Part shown: one piece after another, positions 11,137-20,140 of the stretch
Layout: each line of letters opens with the position of its first letter
Position numbering within the stretch: the first letter of the stretch is position 1
Origin: Glycine soja
Taxonomy: Eukaryota > Streptophyta > Magnoliopsida > Fabales > Fabaceae
NCBI RefSeq assembly: GCF_004193775.1
Contig: NC_041011.1
Location: 10,443,656 to 10,507,655 of the forward strand
Length of the DNA: 64,000 bases
Direction: 5' to 3'
The notes under the pieces: model-generated
Databases searched by the model: none
Seen by the model: only the letters and a program-made list of their open reading frames with translations
What the model was told of the DNA's origin: nothing
Made by a program: the position numbers and the translations under genes

Positions 11137-13210
11137 CTACTGATATAAAACATCAACATACTCCCAGTAAGACAGATCACTCTTTGTTGATCTTTAATGT
11201 TTGGTCATCCGTTTCTTCTGAGAACCTTTGGTGTTGACCTTTTTCGGAGGAGGACACATAGAGTTTAGATCAGTATAGGCAATTTTCCAAAGTTTACTTT
11301 TTAGAGTAACTTTGCCACAAGCATCAAGTTCTTCAGATTGCTTGGATATGGTTTCCATCTCTTTGGTTATTCTCAGTTGGAGCTCAAATAATCCTTGGTC
11401 TGAAAAACTTAGCCTCCGCCAAAACATATGGATTGTCTCAAGTGGTATGATACCAACAACATGTTTGGATAACTCACATACACATGGAAGACTGTGAGTA
11501 GTTCTCATGACACATCAACAATGAGAAGAGTTTTCGCCAGCATAATATACACACTCAAACTAAGTAGCAATCTGATTTAAAGCATACATTAATACCCTGC
11601 CAAGTAGTCTCTTGTATAAGATAACTTTAAAAACATGTACATGTGCACTTGTCTCAAAATATGCCTTAATTTTAGTGTGTTGCAGCGTGATCATGTTGTT
11701 CATGGCTTCCCAAACACTACATAGGTCTCCAAGGCTATTTTATAAGTGTTTTTAAAGTCCAATGGGAAAATTCAACCCTGCATATGAAATTCACAAAAAA
11801 AATAAACAAATACAAGTATTTTTATCTATTAAGTCCTAAACCCTAATAAAAATGTCAATTTTCATACTTATTTGTTGTTGTATTTCCTAAGTGCAACACC
11901 TTATTTGTCCAAGCTTTAACAAAATTTTCTTTGTGGGGAATTATCCATGTTTGGTTGACATAGTCAACAAACATTGACCATGGTGAAAAAACAATTTCAA
12001 ACATCTAGGCAATCATCAAACTGATCCATAGAAGGACAATCAACCAAACTCCCCAAGGCATCCATCACATAATCTCATGCATTTTTTTTTTACCAACCAG
12101 GGATTTACATTTTGCCTTGACATTCTTGTCAATGTGAAATCTACACAATAAGTTGGTACACTCAGGAAATACATTTTTCACTGCATTCATCAATGCTAGG
12201 TTTCTGTCGGTAACAATAACTCTATGGAGGGCATCACGTCTTAGAAAAAACCTCGAAACTGTTCTAGAGCCCAAACCAAATTATTTTAACGTTTTCCCTC
12301 CAAATAGGCAAAACCAGCAGAGAATGTCATCCCCGTTGGTGTCACACCAACAAAGTCAAGTAACGGGAGCCTGTACTTGTTTGTTTTGTAGGTACTATCT
12401 ATCAAAAAATACCAAATTACAAACATTGCATAACTTCACTGCATCAGGATGACACCAGAAGATATCACGTACAACATCTTCATCCTTTAATCTATGTCAA
12501 TGAATATACTGATCTTGTTCAAGAAGCTTTATTAGTTGTTGCATTTCAATATTATTGCCTCTTATGGAATAACGGTATGCACTTCTTGCATTGTATATTT
12601 GTTTGATTGTTGTATAACTATTGACATTGTGCTTTTTCAGTGTTTTAGAAAAATATTTCTTGGTTTCATCATTGACTTTGTCATATCAGCAATAATTATA
12701 TTTTCATTCTTAGTCAATCGACCAACGTATGAATGTCTAATTAATGACTTTGTCATTTTATGATTGTGACTCCCACACATTAACTTCCCCATCCATCCTT
12801 GGCCTCCAACCACTGGTTTCCTATGATGCTTAAAGGGACACCCACATTTCCTACTGCTAGTATCTCTTCTTACAAGATCTTTCTTCATATACTTATATTG
12901 ACCACTCCTTTCACAACCAATTAACACAAAGGAAGTCCTTCCTCTCATCACCGTCACAAATCCAATTTCATAAGCAACAGATCGAGTCCAATGCAGCACA
13001 TCATCTCGGGTAACAAACACCTACAATGCAATCCACACAAGTTTAGTGTTCAAGGGACATTCATTTTATTACTTTAATAACAATAAATCATATTAATACC
13101 TGAGAAGTATTGAACGCATAAGAACAATCAACATGTTCTTCATTCACATCAGCTTCGTCTTCATTTTGTTCATTCATATCAACTTCTTCAGACATTATAC
13201 TGTCATACAT
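11137..13210 (-). pseudogene. MULE (MURA/FAR1-type) transposase pseudogene
   Basis: Minus-strand reading starts at an ATG near 13210 with an acidic N-terminus (MSEEVDMNEQNEDEAD). An intron (13099-13021, GT-AG) leads to a FAR1-like zinc-binding region (12637-13020) with FVTRDDVLHW, RKCGCPFK and CGSHNHKMTKSL. Further down is the MULE transposase core with the catalytic-type VIVTDRNLALM and CRFHIDKNVKAKCKS (12065-12274), and at 11194-11508 a SWIM-like region, RTTHSLPCVCEL, and FWRRLSFSDQG. Frames are broken by stops between these blocks (for example near 12300-12640 and 11510-12060) and the end comes at about 11137. Soybean relatives often carry an OTU protease domain after this point; none is visible here. 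The protein would cut and move its own element; this copy is dead but other copies may not be. Confidence 0.85.
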
Positions 13211-14170
13211 CTATTGATGTTCGTCTATTTTAACAAGACATTCAAAAATTTTAATCACAAACAAACGACCCCTAACCGTATCATACATATACTATCACAC
13301 AAAACCCTAGGTAATTTTTCACTGCATATGATATTATAAAACATTAAAATTGATAACCCTATATATTAAAAACCAATAACATCAACTTTTTCTACTTAAA
13401 ACTGATAACCATATAATAGATAAAAAATTATAACCTAACCATATGAACTAAAATAAATTATATTATTCAACTTAACTCTAATTCATGAAATTATAACCAC
13501 AAAAAACAATCAATTTTAGATCACAACAACTCAAATAAATTATACATAAATTATAAGTGCAAATTATTTTACAATTAATACCATTTCCAAAATATAAAAA
13601 CAAATACTTACAAATTAATTATCAAACTACACTTATTTAAAAATATTTAAAATAATAATACTAATTACATTTCAAATAAACAAATAAATATATAATTTTT
13701 TTACATATTCATTTTTATAACAATCATATTAATATATTTATAATTTAATAAAATTAAAAAAAATCAAATATTTCTTTTAATTATAAAAAATATTAAAAAT
13801 CCATATAAGTCATATGGATTAACCAATCTGTATGAGTTATATAGATTCTCATATGGATTAACCAATCCGTAAGTTATATAAAACTTATGGATTAATGAAT
13901 CCGTATGTTTTATATAACTTACGGATTCTTTAATTCGTATTTTATGCAGAAAAAAAAACCAAACAACGCCGACGTACCTCCGTTAACAACCAAACCAACT
14001 ACTACCACAACCACCACCCATGTACCTCCATAACACTTTCACCTCGACCGAAGCGGTACAATGGACCTCTCACAACATTGAAAAAACCAGAAGAAATCAA
14101 GAAAATGAACGCGTTAACGTAAAAAAAGTAACTTAAAAGGAAGAAAACACTTTGGGGCATTTTTGAAATT
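13211..14170. other. AT-rich subterminal region of MULE-1 with palindromic ATGGATTAACCAATCCGTA motifs
   Basis: No gene is supported. From 13800 to 13945 there are four or five related inverted motifs around CATATGGATTAACCAATCCG and ACTTATGGATTAATGAATCC, each an imperfect palindrome. MULE-2 has a comparable palindromic zone just inside its terminus (39067-39236). The zone between 13330 and 13790 is very AT-rich and otherwise featureless. Confidence 0.45.
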
Positions 14171-14223
14171 ACCTTTTATTGTTGGGTGCCCAAGCAATAT
14201 GCCTAGTGCACCTAGCAACACCC

Positions 14224-14836
14224 TACTTGGAACAATTCCTCCGTCCAACATTTCAGAAATAAGTCTCATTCCTTCTTCATATCTCCCAGCCTTGCAAAGG
14301 CAAGTGAGAAACATAGAATACGTTTTAAAATCAGGGAAGGGTCCTTTGAGTTTCATACGATAGAGGATGTTCCATGCATCAAAAGGCCTCCCCACCTTCA
14401 TGTACCCACCTATAAGTGCAAAATATGTAACAATGGTTGGTTCATAACCGGAATGTATCATCTTCTCAAAAGTCTCAATAGCTTTCTCTACTTGTTTCTC
14501 TTTAAAGAAATGAACTATTAGTGATGTTTAAACATGGATGGTAGGTGTTATGCCTTTCGGTTTCATGGCATCCTCCTTGGCTAATGCCTCTTCTAATTGA
14601 CCCTTGCGCAGTAAACCATGAACAATGCTTCCACACGTTAGCTGATCTATAATGGATTTCTCTTCTCCAACTTCTTCAAGTAATGCCAATGCTTCTTCCA
14701 CTCTCCCAGCTCTAATAAACAAGGAATAATTGAAAGGGACTGTGTAGCCAAAAATTTTAAGAGAATTCATGCATCTCCTAGCCTCCAACACTCTACCAAC
14801 TTCACATAAACAACCAAGGTAAGTTTCAATTAATTC
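14224..14836 (-). pseudogene. PPR gene, segment 3 (C-terminal repeats), broken by MULE-1 on its 3' side
   Basis: Minus-strand translation gives ELIETYLGCLCEVGRVLEAR and FGYTVPFNYSLFIRAGRVEE, then LTCGSIVHGLLRKGQLEEAL, a stop at about 14528, and HSGYEPTIVTYFALIGGYMK, PFPDFKTYSMFLTCLCKAG and ending GGIVPSR, where MULE-1 begins. These are classic 35-residue P-type PPR units, whose proteins bind organellar RNA. About one PPR helix appears missing within FIRAGRVEE. The true C-terminus should lie to the left of MULE-1 and is not in the window. It continues segment 2 (21791-22675) across the copia element. Confidence 0.85.
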
Positions 14837-15564
14837 TTTGTTGTAGAAGCAAAGCTTCATGGTGAATCAAAGATGATTCAAAGGTGTTTTGATGATAACA
14901 ATGATGATAACAAAAGATGATGACAAAGGTGATGACAAAACGCTCAAAGATCAATCAAGAACAATTCAAGAGTTCAAGATAAGAATCAAGAAGAGTTTAA
15001 GACTCAAGAAGAAAGTCTAGAGACAAGAATCAAGATTCAAGGTTCAAAAATCTCAAGAATCAAGATCAAGATTCAAGACTCAAGATTCAAGAATGAAGAG
15101 AAGACTCAATCAAGATAAGTATTAAAAAGTTTTTCAAAACTTTGAATAGCGCATGAGTTTTTGACAAAACCTTTTACCAAAGAGTTTTTACTCTCTGGTA
15201 ATCGATTACCAGATTGTTGTAATCGATTACCAGTAGCAAAAATTATTTTGAAAAAGTTTTCAAATTGAATTTACAACGTTCCAATTCTTTTCAAAAAGCT
15301 ATAATCGATTACAATGTTTTGACAATCAATTATCAGTGCCTTTGAACGTTGAAATTCAAATTCAAATGTAAAGAGTCACATCCTTTCACACAAAAGCTTT
15401 GTGTAATCGATTACATTAATTTGGTAATCGATTACCAGTGTTTGTTTCTGAATAAATCAAAAGATGTAACTCTTCAAAAGGTTTTTGACTTTTTCAAATT
15501 GGTTTTAAGTTTTTCTAAAAGTTATAACTCTTCTTAATGGTCTTCTTGGCCAGACATGAAGAGT

Positions 15565-15572
15565 CTATAAAA
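15565..15572 (+). promoter_or_regulatory. TATA box of the copia 5' LTR
   Basis: TATAAAAG in the 5' LTR; the same box is kept in the 3' LTR at 20865. Transcription would start near 15600, which puts the hairpin arrays in the RNA leader. Confidence 0.6.
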
Positions 15573-15746
15573 GAAAGGCTTTGATTTGTTTTTCAACATA
15601 CTTTACTTTTCCAATCAATCCTTTACAAGCCTTGAATCTCTTTGAACTTCTTCTTCTTCTTTGTACCAAAAGCTTTCCAAAGTTTTCTGGTTTTCTAAAC
15701 CTTGAAAACTTGTGCTATTCATCTTTTCATTCTCTTCTCCCTTTGC

Positions 15747-16010
15747 CAAAAAGAATTCGCCAAGGACTAACCGCCTGAATTCTTTTTGTGTCTCTCTTCT
15801 CCCTTTTCCAAAAGAACAAAGGACTAACCACCTGAATTCTTTTGTGTCTCCCTTCTCCCTTGTCAAAGAATTCAAAACGACACAGTCTGAGAATTCTTTT
15901 GATTCTTCCCATTCCCTTATACAAAAGTGTTCAAAGCACTAACCGCCTGAGAATTCTTTTGTATCCCCATTCACAAAGTATCAAAGGTTTAACAGCCTGA
16001 GATCTTTGTC
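15747..16010 (+). repeat. Hairpin array A in the copia leader (loop around GGACTAACCGCCTGA)
   Basis: Five consecutive units each place a string like GGACTAACCGCCTGA between complementary arms: 15747-15790 (AAAAAGAATTC with GAATTCTTTTT type arms), 15808-15846, 15864-15901 (CAAAGAATTC / GAATTCTTTTG), 15921-15963 (ACAAAAGTGTTC / GAATTCTTTTGT) and 15973-16010 (ACAAAGTATC / GATCTTTGT). Loop-side sequence is well kept, arms vary yet stay largely complementary. The same array is in the 3' LTR. Confidence 0.7.
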
Positions 16011-16014
16011 TTAA

Positions 16015-16167
16015 CACATTGGAGGGTACATCCTTTGTGGTACAAGTAGAGAGTACATCTACTTGGATTTGACTGAGAACAAGAGAGGGTACATCTCTTG
16101 TGGATCAGTTCTAGTGGAGGGTACATCCACTAGGTTCAAAGAGAACAAGGGAGGGTACATCTCTTGT
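16015..16167 (+). repeat. Hairpin array B in the copia leader (constant 7-base loop GGGTACA)
   Basis: Five units share the loop GGGTACA (GAGTACA in unit 2) but have different 8-9-base stems: unit 1 CACATTGGA/TCCTTTGTG (16015-16039, two mismatches), unit 2 CAAGTAGA/TCTACTTG (16043-16065), unit 3 ACAAGAGA/TCTCTTGT (16079-16101), unit 4 CTAGTGGA/TCCACTAG (16111-16133), unit 5 ACAAGGGA/TCTCTTGT (16145-16167, one G-U pair). Stems 2-4 are perfect. In the 3' LTR (21316-21468) unit 5 is also perfect (ACAAGGGA/TCCCTTGT). Confidence 0.85.
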
Positions 16168-16492
16168 GGATCTTTGCTTGTAAAAGGATTTTTACAAGGT
16201 TGAAAGAAATCTCAAGGACCGCAAGTCGCTTGGGGACTGGATGTAGGCACGGGTTGTTGCCGAACCAGTATAAAAACTCTTGTGTGTTTGTTTCCTTCTT
16301 CCCTACTTTTTTACTTTCCGCTGTGCATTTAATTTTCGCTTTTACTTTCTGTTAAGTTTCTCTTCTACTCCTCATTCTCTTAACAATTTAGTAAAAGCCT
16401 TAGAAGAGTAATTTTTAATTAGTAAAGGTTTAGGAATAATTAATTCAACCCCCCCCCTTCTTAATTATTCTGAGGCCACTCGATCCAACAAG

Positions 16493-16510
16493 TGGTATCA
16501 GAGCTGGTTT
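16493..16510 (+). promoter_or_regulatory. Primer-binding site (initiator tRNA-Met)
   Basis: TGGTATCAGAGCTGGTTT begins 2 bases after the 5' LTR. TGGTATCAGAGC is complementary to the 3' end of plant initiator tRNA-Met, the usual copia primer. Confidence 0.9.
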
Positions 16511-16540
16511 CTTGTAGAAAGTCTAACAACTTCAAGATTA

Positions 16541-19500
16541 ATGGCCACTTTAGATTCTTTGTCTTTCAAAAAAATTTTCAGGAACATGTTACTCAAAGAT
16601 CATGATGAAGACCAAGTCAACTTGTGTCTCATGACAAAATCTGATGAGAATAACAAAGAAGATTCTGTAAGGAAGAAATGGTACATAGACAGTGGATGTT
16701 CCAAGCACATGACGGGTGACGTATCCAAATTCACAACTATTTCCCCCAAGAAAAGTGGACATGTTACATACGGAGACAACAACAAGGGTAAAATTATTGG
16801 AGTCGGTAAAATAGGTACGAGTTCTTCTACTCCTATTGAAAATGTGTTACTTGTAGAAGGTTTGAAGCATAGTTTATTAAGTGTTAGTCAATTATGTGAT
16901 AAAGGATATAAAGTATCTTTTGATTCTGAAAAATGTGTTATTAAGCATGAGCATGACAAAGATATAGAACATATAGGTTTTAGAGAAAATAATGTTTACA
17001 TGATTGATCTAAAACAAAAATCTGTAAATGATAGATGTTTTTTAAGTAAAGATTGTGATCCATGGTTATGGCATAAGAGAATTGCTCATATTAACATGGA
17101 TCATATAAATAGATTAATTTCAAAAGATCTAGTTATTGGATTGCCTAGATTAAAATTCAAAAAAGATAAGTTATGTGATGCATGCCAAAAAGGTAAACAA
17201 ACAAAAGTATCCTTTAAATCTAGAAATATTGTTTCCACCACTCAACCATTGCAATTATTACACATGGATTTGTTTGGACCATCTAGGGTCATGAGTTTTG
17301 GTGGAAGTTACTATGCATTAGTAATTGTTGATGATTATTCTAGATATACTTGAACTTTATTTCTTAGTCATAAGAATGATGCATTTCATGCATTTAGAAG
17401 ACTTGCCAAAGTCATTCAAAACAAAAATAATCTCAAAATTATCTCCATCAAAAGTGATCATGGAGGTGAATTTGAAAACAATGATTTTGAAATGTTTTGT
17501 GATGAGTATGGCATAGAACACAACTTTTCTGCACCAAGGATACCCCAACAAAATGGAGTAGTAGAAAGAAAAAATAGAGCGCTAGAAGAAATTGCTAGAA
17601 CTCTTTTAAATGACACACCTCTTCCAAAATACTTTTGGGCAGAAGCAGTTAACACCGCATGTTATATTATGAACAGAGCCTTAATTAGACCTATTCTTAA
17701 GAAAACCCCATATGAACTTTTCAACAATAGAAAACCAAACATTGCACATTTACATGTTTTTGGATGTAAATGTTTTGTTCTAAATAATGGTAAAGAAAGT
17801 CTAGGAAAGTTTGATGCCAAGGCAGATGAGGGTATCTTCCTTGGGTATTCCTTACATAGTAAAGCATTTAGAATATACAACAAAAGAACCATGACAATTG
17901 AGGAATCTATACATGTTACTTTTGATGAAACTAATATTTCTTCTCCAAGAAAGGAGTTTGTTGATGATATTGTAGATACTTTGGAAGATACTCAAAATGA
18001 AGAAAGAAATCTGAAAAGAAAGAGAGATGATGAAGACAAGGATGATCAAGATGACACAGCACAAGAAAATGATAATCTTCCTAAAGAATGGAAAACTTCA
18101 AGAAATCATCCTCTTGACAACATCATTGGTGATATCTCAAAAGGGGTAACAACTATACACTCTCTTAAAGATTTATGCAATAATATGGCATTTGTTTCAT
18201 TAATAGAACCTAAAAACTTTAAAGAAGCTATTATAGATGATCATTGGATAGTAGCCATGCAAGAAGAATTAAATCAATTTGAAAGAAATGATGTATGGGA
18301 ATTAGTAGAAAAACCTTCAGATTATCCAATCATACGAACTAAGTGGGTATTTAGAAATAAATTGGATGAAAATGGTATAGTAATTAGAAATAAAGCTAGA
18401 CTTGTAGCAAAAGGATATAACCAAGAAGAAGGTATAGACTATGAAGAAACTTTTGCACCTGTAGCTAGATTAGAAGCCATTAGGATGTTATTAGCATATG
18501 CATCCGTTATGAATTTTAAATTATATCAAATGGATGTCAAGAGTGCTTTCTTAAATGGTCTAATTCAGGAGGAGGTATACGTGGAACAACCTCCTGGGTT
18601 TGAAGACTCACAAAAACTAGACCATGTCTATAGATTAAAGAAGGCACTTTATGGCTTAAAACAAGCACCTAGGGCTTGGTATGAAAGATTAAGTAAATTC
18701 CTATTAGAAAAGAATTTTAATAGAGGGAAGGTAGATACCACCTTATTCATAAAAAAGAAGGATAATGATATATTGTTAGTACAAATTTATGTTGATGATA
18801 TAATTTTTGGATCTACTAATGAATCTTTGTGCAAGGAGTTTTCTATTGATATTCAAAGTGAGTTTGAAATGTCCATGATGGGTGAGTTAAATTACTTTCT
18901 TGGACTACAAATCAAACAAACAAATGATGGGATCTTTGTCAATCAAGCAAAGTATTGCAAAGAACTCATTAAGAGATTTGGAATGGAAAACTCAAAACAC
19001 TTGGCTACTCCTATGAATACAAGTTGTTATCTTGACAAAGATGAATCTGGTCAACCAGTTGATCCAAAGCAATACAGAGGTATGATTGGATCTCTACTTT
19101 ACTTATCTGGAAGTAGGCTAGATATTATGTTTAGTGTATGCATGTGTGCAAGATTTCAATCAGATCCAAAGTTTTCACATTAAATGGCAGTAAAAAGAAT
19201 CATAAGATATCTATTAGGAACAATTAGTTTAGGATTATGGTACCCTAAGAATTTTTTATGCAACCTAGTAGGATACTCAGATTCATATTTTGCTAGATCA
19301 AAAACAGATAGGAAAAGAACTAGTGATACATGTCAATTCATAGGGTCTGCACTTGTTTCTTAGAATAGCAAGAAACAAAATAGTGTAGCATTATCCACAA
19401 CAGAAGCAGAATACATTTCTGCTGGTAGTTGTTGTGAACAGATTTTGTGGATGAAGCAACAACTATCTGACTATGGAATAGTATTAGATCACATTCCCAT

Positions 19501-19744
19501 TAAATGTGACAACACAAGTGCCATAAACATATCTAAAAATCCAGTTCTTCACTCTAGAACCAAGCATATAGAAATTAGGCATCATTTTATTAGAGATCAT
19601 GTTCTAAAAGGTGATGTTGTTTTAGAGTTTGTAGATACTAAAAATCAACTTGCAGACATCTTTACAAAACCACTAAGTAAAGATACCTTCTATAACATTA
19701 GAAGAGAATTAGGACTAATAGATGTAAGTGTTTTATCAAAATAA
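16541..19744 (+). pseudogene. Copia pol polyprotein (protease, integrase, reverse transcriptase, RNase H), three in-frame stops
   Basis: One frame runs from ATG 16541 to TAA 19742-19744, interrupted only by TGA 17351-17353, TAA 19181-19183 and TAG 19361-19363, so no frameshift is present. Domains in order: aspartic protease with WYIDSGCSKHMTGD (about 16679); integrase zinc-binding and GAG-pre-integrase region with HKRIAHINMDH and CDACQKGK (17070-17210); integrase core with LLHMDLFGPS (17258), [10 protein letters not shown] (17450) and [13 protein letters not shown] (17552); reverse transcriptase with [11 protein letters not shown] (18529) and the YVDDIIFGS active site (18790); RNase H with KHIEIRHHFIRDHV (19563) and LADIFTKPL (19650). 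Gag is missing: only about 45 residues of unassigned sequence precede the protease, where a gag of several hundred residues is usual. Two of the three stops can be explained as tryptophan codons changed by single transitions. Confidence 0.93.
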
Positions 19745-20140
19745 ATCTCTATATTACTATGGTATTTGAACAATTTACTATTTCCTTATTTGCATGGTAT
19801 GGTTGAGTAAGTTTGTTGTTTGACTATATGGGTTTTATAGTTAATCTATTTATGATTGTTGCTTCATGATTCTTGCTTCATGGATTGGTTGTTAGTTTCT
19901 CAATGAATGTTGTATGGATGTTTAGTTATTTCAAATTTGTTACGCACTTTGGCTTTTTGTTGATGCCAAAGGGGGAGAGAAATGAGATTAAATCAAGAAC
20001 TCACATGAGTAATCAATGTAATTTTAAGATAAGCATAAATTCAAAAACAAAGGGGGAGAATTTATGAGAGTGATCAACTAGGAAAAAGTGTGTGTGTGTT
20101 TCTTGATTTCAGAAGTTGTCATCATCAAAAAGGGGGAGAT
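19745..20140 (+). promoter_or_regulatory. 3' non-coding region with three polypurine tracts
   Basis: AAAGGGGGAGA occurs at 19968-19978, 20049-20059 and 20129-20139; the last touches the 3' LTR and is the expected plus-strand primer. The first sits in a small hairpin (CTTTGGC at about 19948 with GCCAAAG at about 19965). No env-like ORF is seen here, although some SIRE elements have one. Confidence 0.8.

Larger units (their letters stand above)
9909..14223. mobile_element. Mutator-like element (MULE-1) with PMD and transposase genes, right end inside a PPR gene
   Basis: The right terminus reads, on the minus strand from 14223, GGGTGTTGCTAGGTGCACTA. The same kind of end, GGGTGTTGCTAGATGCACCC, starts at 38696, so this is a terminal inverted repeat of a family present twice in the window. 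Immediately right of 14223 the PPR coding sequence resumes (TACTTGGAA, the expected 9-base target duplication). The left terminus is not seen; the element is interrupted by the CACTA end at 9908 and presumably continues left of the nested Tat element or beyond the window. Confidence 0.7.
14842..16490 (+). repeat. 5' LTR of the copia element
   Basis: 1649 bases, TG...CA ends. U3 includes a run of AAGATTCAAGACTCAAG-like repeats (14995-15115), then five copies of the TAATCGATTA palindrome or a one-base variant (15196-15440), and a TATA box TATAAAAG at 15565-15572. Downstream of the TATA box, in the transcribed R-U5 part, lie two arrays of short hairpins (15747-16010 and 16015-16167). A C-rich run (16449-16457) lies near the 3' end. 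Confidence 0.92.
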
